Positions 1 through 11,283 of a DNA stretch of 64,000 nt are shown in pieces. The DNA comes from Echinococcus granulosus. Its lineage: Eukaryota; Platyhelminthes; Cestoda; Cyclophyllidea; Taeniidae. Under the pieces are notes generated by a model that ran no database searches, had not been told where the DNA came from, and saw nothing but the letters and a program-made list of their open reading frames with translations. Where the stretch lies: contig NW_020170399.1 of the NCBI RefSeq assembly GCF_000524195.1, positions 342,195 to 406,194 on the forward strand. Reading direction: 5' to 3'. Within the stretch, counting starts at the first letter, position 1. The number at the start of each line of letters is the position of its first letter. Position numbers and translations under genes: made by a program.

Positions 1-507
1 TCTTTTTGCCTTATTTCAGCGCCTCGCGCACAAACGGGATCGTTCACGCATTGGACGCATTTGTGGTACTTTTCCGCTGAAAACAGAGCTCTGATTACTG
101 CCCCCATTTACTATTTCTACTCTTTGTATAAAAGCTAAACCCGTTTCCCTTGGCTGTAGCTGTTTTATAGCCCACGACATCAATGAAGTGTATCAACTCT
201 TGTACACCTTCCTACGACAGTACTTGTGTGGGCGGTGCGCTGAATTTTAGCTCGCTTTGCTGGAGGGTTTATATTTTAAAGAATTTTGAACTCTAAACGT
301 GGCTTGTCCCACATTGACCTAAAGCTGGATGTATTATTGCTGGGACCGTTCTAGCAGTGTTAAAGCAGGAAACGAAAAATCCTAAAAGTACTCCACACTG
401 ACAGGTGCATGATCTCACCAGACGAATGAGTAGACATTATAACAATCACAGTTTCACCGAAAGAAATATTCACTTCCTACTGTCTGTACAGATTCTAAGC
501 CTGAAGG
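1..507. other. 3' flank of the COX18-like gene, nothing else seen
   Basis: This stretch lies downstream of the COX18-like stop codon, which is read on the minus strand. I see no exon, RNA gene or canonical AATAAA signal in either orientation. It presumably holds the 3' UTR of the COX18-like gene and intergenic sequence. Confidence 0.4.
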
Positions 508-1899
508 TTAGTCTCGGTTACTGATTCGCCGAAGGATGCGGTAGTGAGACTTGGCGACCCGCCAGAGAGCCAAGTAGGGGCGCTTGGCGTCTACGGGAGT
601 TTTCGTGATGCCTAACAGGCCTCGGACCCGATTGCTGAGACAAAAAAGGTTTAGCACCAATTGGTGCGACGCCGACGTGCACCAGAAAATTACGAGAGCC
701 TTGAGAATAATATACCGCGATCAGTGAATGGAATAATGGGTTGGTATAGGCGCGTCAAAAGATGTAAACTTACAGACGGCGCGAAAAAAGAAAAGAAGGA
801 GATCAAAAGGGTGCCTAGATGACCCACTCTATGAGCAAATTTCAACTGCCAGGGCAGGCAAGTGGGCATCACAGTTGTGGCACAATCCTGAGCGGCGAGT
901 TTGGGGTCGAGAGTCATTGTAGTAGTCGCTGTTTGTCCGTAGACACGTCTTATATGACTGATTTCAACGTTAAGTCCCGTTGCAAGGGTTGTCGCTGCGA
1001 TGAGGCATAAAGATGTAGTTGGTGAGGTCAGTCCTTCCGATACAAATTCGGGGATCATCGGAGGCCAATCTGTCAGAAAATGCAATATATCCTTACCACT
1101 AGCCTGTGACTGAATACGTGCATAGTCAATACGAGGCCAGATTGGGCGGGTTATTTTCAAGTAAGAAACCAAAAATTTTCGATGGCTTACACAGAAAAGG
1201 GGTGATCTGATGTCCACAAGCGTTTCTTAACCCAAAAGTTACTGTCATCCAAACGGGTAACTGAATCATCCCGAAAAGAGCAGACTTCAAGGGGTGACAT
1301 CTCAATTTCTGACAATATTGAGTAAAAGTCCGTTGAAACTTAATGAAAAATAAGACAGGTTAGTCATTGCTCTTAAGAATGTTTGGGACTCACATATTCT
1401 TTAATGGCTTCGTAGTAAAGAGGATTTCAACAATCATTTGTATTGATCAAGAATGGAAAGACAATAAAATCAACGGGGAAATAATGGTCATTATTAAACC
1501 CAGGATACCAATGCAAATTACCAGCGACCGCTGCAACCTGGCATCAATTTTTCCATCCTTCTGACGGATGGAATGGGCAGGATTCGACGTTTCCAGTGCG
1601 CTTTGGTGGTAGGCAGATATGACGAGAGCATGATTTCTTTCAGTGAAGGCATAAAGAGGACTGGCCAAGGCCGAACGGAGAATCACAGTTGAGACTATGA
1701 TAGTCTTAGCATAAGAAGAAAAATGGCCAAAGTCATGACACATGCGCAAACCCTCGGCGACTGCTACCATGTGTGGTTGGAGGGGATTAAAGAATTCAGA
1801 GATAAAGTAAACAGCCGGACTGGACCATGAACGTGTCAACAGGAGGTTGCAGGGTTGGCGACAAAGAATGGTACGAAATATATTCACTCCGATGGACAT
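508..1899 (-). CDS. COX18: COX18-like mitochondrial inner-membrane insertase (Oxa1/YidC family)
   Basis: COX18 inserts subunit 2 of cytochrome c oxidase into the mitochondrial inner membrane. The exons on the minus strand are 1899-1522, 1308-1191, 1069-774 and 699-508, with phases that fit, giving 327 residues against about 333 in human COX18. The first residues (MSIGVNIFRTILCRQ) are basic and hydrophobic with no acids, like a mitochondrial presequence. Family signatures are the first membrane segment with STVILRSALASPL, the block CHPLKSALFGMIQLPVW before the second segment, the segment TTSLCLIAATTLATGLNVE, and the last segment APS-ALVIFW. The C-terminus is basic, as expected for ribosome contact. 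The matrix loop between the first and second segments is shorter than in human COX18. The gene starts 0.9 kb from the claudin-like gene, head to head. OXA1L is the alternative paralogue, but the CHP...QLPVW block fits COX18 better. Confidence 0.85.
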
Positions 1900-2820
1900 C
1901 GATGAACAGAAATGACGGTTTCAGAATATAAGCAGGCAAAAAACGACAGTGCAAGGAACGCAAGATTTTTAAACTTGCTAATAGAAAAGGCGCTTAGTAT
2001 ATCGTTAACTTGAGCGAAGACCGTAGGAAAGTAGTAAGAGGTACTGGTTACGTTTTGCTGCAGGCAGAAGAGAATGTAGACACCCCAATTCCAAAAGAGT
2101 AATCGAGCATGGTTTCCGATATCGGGTTGAAAAGGCAAGGCTAATTTGCCAACCAAATAATCGCGAAACTACACAAAGCAGCATTGTGAATAGTTTTAAG
2201 TCGTCACAATATTTCCCACTGACAACAGCAATATGAATCCCTGACTAATTTTGTTAATAAATCAGTGAAGCAAATATGACTTTACCAGCATAACCAATTT
2301 GATATCGTTTTATGCCGTTTAAACCATGAAGTATTCGATAAAAATAAGAGACATTTCAAAGCGTCATAATGCATGGACTATATTTTAGCATACTTATTTA
2401 CATCAGTTTTGGTTTAATGCATTACTTCACAAAAATTAAGTGTCATACAAGTTACCAATTCACACAATTAAAACTTTTTCACTAAACCTAGGGCTCTACC
2501 CCTAATTTACACAAGTCCACGTCGAATATATTAAGCGTTTTTAGAACAACAAGCTAAAAAGGTCTATAAGACTGTTAAATGCTTTTCATGGGATTTCCTC
2601 AAAGGAAAAATGAAAAATGCATGCAAGATGTTCAGTCCCTTATTTGAAACAAAATATTTACCCTCTAGAGTGCTTAGTTGAATTTCTTCTTTGTTAATGA
2701 AAGTGGTTTATTGGAGAATTGCTGCATGTTTACTCATAAATGCGAATCTTAAGGTCACGTATTTAACGTACCACTTTGCTTACATTTGTTACAGCGCCCT
2801 TTTGATATTCTTCAGCCAAC
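1900..2820. other. Intergenic region between head-to-head COX18-like and claudin-like genes
   Basis: The region is AT-rich from about 2160 on. It must contain the start regions of both flanking genes, but I see no clear TATA box in a useful position. A pyrimidine-rich AG acceptor (gatattcttcag) ends at 2815, five bases before the claudin-like ATG. A 90-codon open frame on the minus strand (2156-1884) overlaps the COX18 start and looks like chance. Confidence 0.4.
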
Positions 2821-5274
2821 ATGAGTGAAAAGGGAAGGCTGACAAGAATGTATATGCCGTTTTATGCGGCATGTGGCTTTACGGCTACTGGATTCATTCT
2901 TTTCCTTTTCTCCTTCTCAAGCCCATACTGGCTTGAATCATACGATTATGTACATAGTTCATTCTTACATTTGGGGATTTGGTCTGCATGTTTTAACAAA
3001 TTTATCCTTCCTGAAGTAATGTCATGCATTATTAAAGCATAAACTATAAAGGACTTTCATGCGAATGAACTTACTGGATGTTACTGGATGTATGACCGTT
3101 TCTTTTTCCAAATAGGTATATGGGAGTGGCTGAATCCGTATTGGCTCGTTGCCATCCAGACACTGGTTATTGTGGCTTTTATTGCTGAGTTAATCTCAAT
3201 ACTGGTTCTTATTCTTTATTTTTTGTTATATGGCCAGCCAGCAGCCGAATCTACGATTGTTTGTGGCCTACAGGTAGTAACGTTTTCCTGTGCTTTTCCT
3301 ATCCACTCTGTTGACTTAACATTTAAGAAGCAGTCATTTTAAGTACTACCTTCTAGGGTTTTTAGAGCGCATTATAATTTTGCATTTTGTCTCTCACTAT
3401 TTTACTTGTGGTGTAAAATCCCGTATATTTTAGCCTAAGGTACCGATGCTTTTTTACCTTCTAATTTTAGGTTACTTCCTCGCTCTTAATCTCTTTATAA
3501 ACTAAGTCACATTTTACATGCATTAAAACATTTTTACCTAATCTAACATAGATATTTATTGGAGTGTTGCTATCGATATCTCTGGTTGTCTTCGGTGTAA
3601 ATTCGCAGAACCGGCAATGGATGCAACGACCAGACCACATGTTTCTCTCGTGGTCTTTTGGATTTTTAATTTTAGCCACCATTGCTTCATTTATTTCCGC
3701 AGCGTTTTTGTGTTGCGTGAGCTATACGGACAGAGCTGCCCAGGTAAAGTATGATATTAACGGAACTTTTGCACACTGGTGGTTAACAAGTTTGGTATTT
3801 TGACTTATTGCAGGTGTTTATCTGCTTACTCAACACTGATTATACTATTCTTCTTCCCAATATTAACTAATCACGTGCTTTTCTTAAATTCTAATTATGG
3901 GGAGATGAGACTTGTCATCTATGTCCACAAATCTTGCCACAACTGTACTGACGTGTCGATAATAATAGCTGAGTTTATTTATTTAAATCGGATTTAATAA
4001 TTCAGAAATGAGCCTTACAGAGCAACTCCGACCCGATTCGAAATTAATGATATTTTTTGGATTCGGCAAACTGTAGTGACAGATCTGGTGTTGTCACAGT
4101 TGCAATCACAAGTCCTTCTAATTGCTTTAGAGGGAAGTGGAACACTACGAAGCGGTTGAAGGCCAGTTTGGGGCGCGATCTGTAGCCGCTGGCACCTACT
4201 TGACCGGACGACAGCCCTCTACGCTATTCACTCGCAGCGTCTATGGCAATCAGCCTCGCATGGGCGGTGGTGTTGTTGTTAGCGTTCCAGCTCCTGGTGA
4301 TGCACCGACCCAGGTAATTGACGTCCTCAGTGAAAGTAGCCTGCACTTATTAGTTTGTAGATTTGAAAACGGCTTCGTAGTTTCCGAACAGTTTAATTTG
4401 TTTTCTTAAGCAGTACAAATGTATGATCAATGAGATTTTTAGTTGTTTGGACGAATCAGGAGTTTTCTGTTGGAAACCTAAGCCTTCAGTTCGCTTTTTA
4501 TGGGGTAAAGAGCTATTTCAACATCGAAATCCGAGTATATCTCTGGTTATTTAATAAAGAAAAGGATGGATATTTTGGCAGAAATGCAGGTACCTGTGTG
4601 GTTTGAGATCGCCTGCCTAAATGTTCACGTCTTTTTTTTGTTATATTTCAGCTAATTATCTCTCCTCCTAGATCAAGAAAAATCATTAGTAAAATCCAGT
4701 TTATATTTTCGTATGCCGTTTGGAAGTGCTGTTAGTATGTGGGTTAGAACAGGTTTTTTTGATATCTGATAAACTAATGCAACAGATTGGACGGATTGGT
4801 CGAAGAACATTTTACACAACCATAAACCACTCTTTCAGAGATCGTCGAAGTCTTCTTACATCTGCAATTTTAATCAATGTTGAGTCATGCGCACACCTAG
4901 CCACCAAAGCACAATTTTTGTAATTCCTACATAAAACCTCAACCAAATCACTGTAGTTTCATAATAATAATAATAAATGTCGCTATTTTAAAATTGAAGA
5001 GAAGGATTCGACCCAATGCGTTAATTCTTCCCCCTAGACTGTTGAAATTGGAACCGCAAACTTTTACTCGGGCAGTGGACCTACGGGCAGCCAGTTAAGT
5101 CCTCTCAGGGAAGATCCCTTGACAGATGACAGGACTCTTGGGGATCAAGGCAGTGGAACGTACGCCTCAAGTGAAAACACTGGCACGCACCAGCAGCTAG
5201 GTCGGGGACAGTATTCGAACAACGATACACCTACGCATTCACTGCTCTATGGTTATCACAGAGGTCAAGTCTAG
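2821..5274 (+). CDS. Claudin-like (PMP22/EMP/claudin family) four-span membrane protein
   Basis: The exons are 2821-3015, 3052-3273, 3552-3743, 4131-4313 and 5038-5274, all phase 0, giving 342 residues. The first intron is only 36 bp (gtaatg...ataaag). Four hydrophobic segments are visible at about residues 13-35, 88-115, 140-160 and 180-202. The first extracellular loop carries the family pattern W-GIW-C-C (SPYW, then GIWSAC, then GCYW), the signature of claudins and PMP22-like proteins. After the fourth segment comes a cytoplasmic tail of roughly 140 residues rich in Gly, Thr and Ser. That is long for a claudin, and it does not end in a clear PDZ ligand. The start ATG is five bases after an AG acceptor. 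The likely role is in septate or tight junctions, or as an ion-channel accessory; the family is clear but the exact function is inferred. Confidence 0.85.
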
Positions 5275-5671
5275 AAGCATTTGCAAACTTATTTCCCAGA
5301 AATTGCCTGTTTCTTCCTTATGAAGATTTGTAAGAAAATGATTACCCATTCATATCGCTTTGCAACACCAAAGACTACAACCACTTATAAGAACAGGAAA
5401 TTGAAATCTATTTGGTGTAATGGGATCTATGCACCACTACGCAAACTGTTCTATCGTTTTACCTGGGTAACGTTTTATTTCGGGTGGTACAACACTGTAC
5501 CATTAATACCTAAACAGATTTTGGGAATGCCATGCAGCAACAGACAAAAATCATTGTTTGCAATCCTTCGGGGGTCCATATTCTGACATATTTAATAAGC
5601 ATGCAAGATGACGATTCCAGGTAGATTGGATGAAATGGGAATTTACTTAGTCAACAATGTTCTTGGAGTAC

Positions 5672-5677
5672 AATAAA
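5672..5677 (+). terminator. Poly(A) signal of the claudin-like gene
   Basis: AATAAA lies 398 bases after the claudin-like stop and just before the convergent FKBP stop at 5714, so the two transcripts probably overlap at their 3' ends. Confidence 0.5.
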
Positions 5678-5713
5678 GACTAGGCAATATGAATTGTTAT
5701 ACAAAGTTCAGAG

Positions 5714-6454
5714 TTAGAATTCATCATTTACTGACTTGATAATATGTGAGAGTTCAATGTCAAAGACCAGATCGGCGTTTTCTGGGACATCTGGGGGCCT
5801 TCCACCAGCACCATAGCCCATCGAACTGGGGACAAAAATCCGACGTTTTTCCTGTAGGCACATTCTAAAAAAATGCAGATTATACACAGCTGCAATGTGG
5901 TCAACTTGATTTTCGAAGTTAATGCAGAAATGACGAGAATGAATTTTTCAAAGATAAGTCTTAGCAGCCAAAAGACATTACGGGCTACTTCAAAAAGATG
6001 GGCTTGAGAATCCATGCGTGACAAGGCATTGCTATTTTACCATACATTTAAAACAAGCAAAAGCAGCTGAAAACATATAGTCTCAAGCAAGCACTAAAAT
6101 TTGACGCTTAATTCCGACTACTTATTTGGAGATCTAAACGCCACAGACGTAGTTACAAAATTCTAACCCTAGTATGCCCTTGTTCCAGCCTGGAATAATC
6201 GCGTCAGTTCCAACTTTAAAAGAGAATGGAGGTTCTCCAACATTCGAAGCGAAAGTCCTGTTGTCCTTTAATAGCCTACCGGAGAAGGTAACAGACACCT
6301 CATCGCGTTTTTCAACGAAAAGATGACATTCGCTTTCCGAAGCAGAGCGGATGATACCTATGCTCAAGTCGGTAAGCTTCCTCGATTGATTAAGGCCGCT
6401 CACAGATATTACATAAAGTAGAAGTCTAACAATGTTGAAGACAGTACGGTACAT
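5714..6454 (-). CDS. Secretory-pathway FKBP-type peptidyl-prolyl cis-trans isomerase (FKBP2-like)
   Basis: The two exons are 6454-6168 and 5864-5714, joined in phase 2, giving 145 residues (human FKBP2 has 142). Residues 1-20 form a signal peptide. One FKBP domain follows, with KRDEVSVTFSGRLLKD, FSFKVGTDAIIPGW at about 77-90, and GYGAGGRPPDVPENADLVFD at about 112-131. By FKBP12 numbering, pocket residues F36, F46, I56, W59, Y82 and F99 are kept, but Y26 is Phe (F57 here) and D37 is Ala (A69 here). Both changes should weaken catalysis or drug binding. The protein ends in NDEF, a possible variant of a KDEL-type ER retrieval signal. Its role is presumably proline isomerisation during folding in the ER. 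The gene is convergent with the claudin-like gene. Confidence 0.9.
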
Positions 6455-6954
6455 TCAAGAAATGACCAACCAAACGTCAAGATTATGAGCAAGACTTAAG
6501 CATTCGACCTTCATAAAACCTATTAAAAGAATATTATATTTAGTTGGAATATTAATAACTTACATCTTTTAGCAAACCGTAAAATTTTTTAAAAAATTTA
6601 AAAGAAGTGCTTAGGTAAGGATGGGTTATTACTTTATTTTAAAACAGATCTCTGGTGAGGTTGAACCTGATGAAAAAGCAGTTAGGCCGTGATTGGCGTT
6701 AGAGATACATATAAGATTTGTTTTACACTTTAGAGATCGGAGTTTTCCCTAACGTCAATATTTGTCAAAAACCAGGGGCTGCAATTGTATCATTGCCAAA
6801 GAGAAGGGCTAAAGGCGATTGGAATGGCTTGAAGATCTTGTCAGCCAGAAAAAAATACATAAGTGAAAACTTCAGTTATATGATAAGTAAACATTCCAAG
6901 TATTTTACAGTCCCTCGTCCTTTTAAACTCTGTTTTCCTTATTCTCCTGATCAA

Positions 6955-7460
6955 TTTTTCTAGTCGGCCATTACAGCGTATTCGGCACTCTGATGGATAA
7001 CACTCATCACACAGAAGCGCCACATAAGCGTGCGAGTAAGAAGACATCAAACTGTTGCGTCAATGATCCCTCTTGGCAGCCCTGCTGGATTTAAGGTTTT
7101 GTTCTGCTTAGGAACTGGATTCAAAGAGGAAACTGCTAGCCATCTCGTATGCTTATCGCTAAAAGCACTGCCATTTAATGACGGATGGGGTTTAAAATAG
7201 TTTTTTGAAGCAGAATATGGGGTCTCTTCCTCCCTTCGACTGTTTTTACTTCAACGATGTACAGCCACATCTATCTATCTGGGTTCCACTTAGCTAGTAG
7301 AGAGGTGGAGGTGGTATCAAGCATTCACTTAATTGATACCCTAATTTAGGTACCTCAGACAGATCCGTTAAGAAAGTTGCAGGATTGTTTGCAACTAGCG
7401 CTGCTTCATTTGTTAGTAATATTCCAGCAGAATACAGAAATGGTGTATTAGCCGAAGGTA
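6955..7460 (-). repeat. Interspersed repeat family A, copy 1
   Basis: This copy aligns over about 500 bases with the one at 15210-15850 in the same orientation. Shared blocks include agtcggccat at one end, cagccacatct near 7265 and 15570, tggtatc-cttcacttaattga-like sequence near 7313, and gcttcatttgttagtaat near 7403. Copies differ at roughly a quarter of positions by eye, so the family is old. No open frame is shared. Confidence 0.6.
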
Positions 7461-8919
7461 GATGTCATTTTAACCCTTCTGAGAGGGGTCTTCGGAGATT
7501 CTTCCATGCCTGACATCTGCATTCGTCTGTTACGTAATTGCTTAGAGTTCAGTGCTAAAAAAACAGGGTAGATAAACTTTAAAACCAAGCTCGTATGAAG
7601 TTGCTGCCATTGTAGCACACCAAATCTACCCTGAAGTGGGAGCAGGTCATGGGAATGTGGTGGAAGGTATACTTTCGACGTACAGAAGATTTGGTCTATC
7701 GTCATGGCCCGAAGACCACGACGCCAGGGAGAATTACAGTAGCGAATCCTTAAGTCCCCGCTAACCGAAGCGCCGATTCAAAAGGAAGATCGGTGTTATG
7801 CATATTTAATACAAACCGATTACTTTTCGGGTCTTTTTGTGGAGCCTATGTCGTACGACCCTAACAACATTATTATTATTTTACGTGAGTACAAACATCT
7901 TGAATGTGTAATTCACCCATCGAGAAGGGCCACACTTTTCCATATAAACACTTAGGTGTCTGCCACGTAAAGAATGGCACATCATGACGTCCTACTTAAA
8001 GTTATGTAGGGGAATCCCCAAATGTTTGCCCCCATTATTAGCTGCATAATGTCAATAGTATCTCTTCATCTTGTTGATGAAATTTACCTCCGTAGAGAAC
8101 GATGTCGGCCTCAGGATATAAATTTTTTACTTTCACAGACGCAAATGTTAGCCTCGGAGACCTTTGTATTACTTCGTAGTCTTTCCAAAAGCCGTAACAA
8201 GCCAAAGTACTGCGAAGGGTATGTATTGTCAGCGTGCAGGCGGGCTGGAAGACTTCTAGCTTGGCCAGAAGTCCACGCTGCTGGGTAGACGCACGATCCT
8301 CGCAAAATCATCTGCCGGTGCAGTTAAACAAAGTGCAACGTGGCAACAACTTTGGGCATTGAATTTTATTGCTGTACCGCAATCTAGCGCCTTTTACGTA
8401 TAGATTTGGAACACGGAACTTGGAGCTTGGTGCTCTTCGATCCACTCTCTTTCAAAAAGCTGTCACGTAAAATGATCCCCCTGTGCCTACACTTTGTCCT
8501 CGCTAGAATTGGTGTTTTTCTGTCAAATTTTTTACAGGTACAATTAACGTGACCCCTACCATCCATAAAGCTAGTTAAGGATCCGACTGCTACGCAATGC
8601 TATATTATTTTATAAAAATGAATCGCCTGATATCCTCGAGAAGGACAGGATTTTGCTACAAGCATACAGAAAAGCCGGTAGACTGTTGAATGTAGTGCGA
8701 TGAACAGAGCCACCAAGATGGTGGCAGAAAAAATGTAGGTATTGAAAAGTTACGTGCATAATGAAACATGTATTGTTCCGTTGCTGAAATACCCCAATCC
8801 AAACCAGTGGTAGGTTCTGTAGGCATCACTGAGTGTGTTCAGTGACCGCATATGCCGATACCTGCGATTCAATTGTCAGTGGTAGGTAAACATGTAAGGA
8901 ATTAATCCCAAAATTGCTG

Positions 8920-9010
8920 ATTATTTGTTGAAATCTGCGTTTCGGCAATGCGGGTACTTCCGCTCGCTGGCTTGGCCTCTGGCCCATGCTGATAGCGGCA
9001 GCCCCCCTGC
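8920..9010 (+). repeat. Interspersed repeat family A, fragment of the 3' part
   Basis: The block with gtacttccgctcgctggc followed by ttggcctctggcc resembles the 3' part of the repeat at 26955-27010 (atacttccacctggcggcat, then ggcctatgggcc). It lies just upstream of a fuller copy at 9100. The same fragment-plus-copy order is seen at 26930-27960, which suggests a tandem or composite unit. Confidence 0.45.
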
Positions 9011-9099
9011 ACACCAGCAGTACACCTTTCTCTATGACTTCTTCCGTCGTCAGGGAAGGCTTAGGTTTCTACTTCGATGTCAGCTGAAAGCGGACCTGA

Positions 9100-9850
9100 T
9101 AATAGAGGATGGAAGAGGAGCATATGCTGTGGGTGGGAGAATCTAAATCAACCTCTGATTGAAATGTTGAAAATCACATCTACCCTCTGCAAATACACCA
9201 ATTCCGCGTTCCCCAGAAACGCTGTCAACAAGTGGATCGACACTAACCATGGCCGTAAACCATCTTGAATAGTTGGTTAAGGAGCTGTCTACGGTACCTG
9301 TGCAGAGATGTCAATTACGTGAACATGCAATAATACTGGGTAGATACAGCTGGATGGCAATGAAGTGGGAACAAAGTGGCAAGGACGAAGAGCCACATCC
9401 ATGAAAATACTTTAAAGCCCGCCCGTCATTAAATGACCCTACTTTTAGGTCGGTGCTCATGAAAATAGCGAGGGACATACGAGATAGCCAGCACACCCCC
9501 CTCTTCCACCAACACAATTTCCATACGGGTCAAAACTCCAGATCCAGTGGAATCGTCGAGAAGGACCAGTCGGGTTGTAATCAAATATCGCCTCAGTTTC
9601 ACGCAATTTCAATGCCTGTCGCGCCTGGTTTGTGGGTGTTTTCTCTCATAGCACCGACTACTTTGCAATGGCCGACAAGAGAGGGTGACCATAGGGAGAG
9701 CCGGGGACCACATTCAAAGGAGGCGAGGGGAGTTCTATAACACTTTAGGTGTTTGTTTAACTCTTCATTTTCTTTTCGCGGGCACTTAAGGCTCTGACAT
9801 TGTAATTCCGTTCGACGACATGGCCTCCTAGCCATGCATACCAAAATACA
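9100..9850 (+). repeat. Interspersed repeat family A, copy 2
   Basis: This copy begins near ggatggaagag, carries acggtacctgtgcagagatg at 9292, agcaccgactactttgcaat at 9650, and ends near acatggcctcctagccatgc at 9820. The same blocks in the same order occur at 27180-27960 and, inverted, at 15850-15210. No transposase or reverse-transcriptase frame is visible, so it is probably non-autonomous. Confidence 0.65.
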
Positions 9851-11283
9851 CGTCTTTGGGCGTTTGTGAATTGGTGAAGTCGAAAGCTAGAATTACGACC
9901 TTCTCACATGTTGAAAAATGTGGTTTGAATTAATTTTTTGGACATTTTATTTTTACTCAATATATTATGCAAGACCTTTCCAATGTAGCATCACTAAAAC
10001 GCTGACATCTTCCTCCAAATTTTCTTCTTCATGATTACTAAATTATTTCTTCTTGCTTTGCATCCTTGACTAATTTTCCACCGTGTCGTTCTCAAGGGCT
10101 TAAGGCTTACTCCACAATCCTTCGTCTCGTGACCGTGCGAACCCTCAATTATCAACTTCCTCAAGAGGTAGTCTCGCCCATCGACGGGGCGACGAATTAG
10201 TAAGGTCAAACCTGAATGCCTGAACACCACAGACGATTTGAAATGGCGCTCTTAAAGCAGCATTCTTTTCTAGTGTTTATCACAGCAATCAATCCCCCTC
10301 ATAAAATCAGTGTTAGACTTAAGGTAACTATCTTCTCTCTTAGTATGACACCTTATTTTCATCTCCCAACTAAAAAGCAACGCTAAATCAGGCTTAATAA
10401 TACCTGTGTCATAGAAATTACGTCTCCATGGTATGTAGACGAAATGCAACAATCTAAAATTCCATAAGACTAATCACAATCCACAAAAATTTGACCTTGC
10501 CTCACTTGGGCTGTTTAAGAGCAGTCCCCTGTTCTCGAATCCACATCCATATAATTGTGCATTGGGGACCCTGGTTTTACCCCTAGTACATCCACGGAAC
10601 ACCGGAGAGGCTTTCTGATCACTTCCAGTAGCCATAGTCAATCTTCAGCTGGAGGTGCTGTATGAGTACGTCATTCCAGGTGGCCCTTGTGCAGCGCCTA
10701 GACTCCGTGCCTGAGTTGCCGTGCGTGTCAATTCACGCATCTCCCTCACTTCCATCTGCCATGGTCCGGGCCACGTGCATGTGCATGGTCGGGATAGCAA
10801 CCAGCCCTCCCTTCAGTGGCGCCTGAGGAGTGCGGGCGTTACCAGGACCCCGAAGGTTGCAATCTCTCAGGTCCGAAATCCCTTCCGCCTGCGTATGTGA
10901 CTCAGCTCCCTTCCCTTAGCTGTGAGTTGGTCGAGACAGCGCCTCTCCACTCTCTCGGGTCCGTGACTTTCACCAATCAGCGACGATTCATTTCTAGAGA
11001 CCAAAGACCGACTCACGTTTTCTCAGATTCAACTGTGTGCTCCGTCAGAAACACTCCCTCAGGGTGGAATACCAACTTCAGCATAACACAACCGTTGTAA
11101 ACAAAAACAAGCATGTCTTAAACTTGAACCCAAAAACTCCGCATTAGGTTTCTCTCACAATAGCATCCTCCCCTAACGCCCCACCTAAAGGTGACAATCA
11201 ACAACACAAATAGACTGCGAATCTGATCGGATAAAAACACATTTCAAAGACATATACACAAAAGGCGAACCACAGCAGGTGGT

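Larger units (their letters stand above)
6455..11283. other. Intergenic, no gene seen apart from repeats
   Basis: Open frames here, such as 8022-8288 and 10816-11100, are short, match no family I know and have no convincing splice context. The identifiable content is family A repeat sequence at about 6955-7460, 8920-9010 and 9100-9850. Sequence from about 10600 to 11050 is GC-richer than its surroundings, without recognisable coding potential. Confidence 0.5.

Noticed and set aside
690..1217. A single 175-codon minus-strand protein in this interval
   Set aside because: Only part is coding. COX18 homology switches frame at a gtaagc donor (1190) and a ctgacag acceptor (1070), so it is two exons and an intron.
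1884..2156. Minus-strand frame of 90 codons upstream of COX18
   Set aside because: It has no homology, and the COX18 presequence starts cleanly at the ATG at 1899 in another frame.
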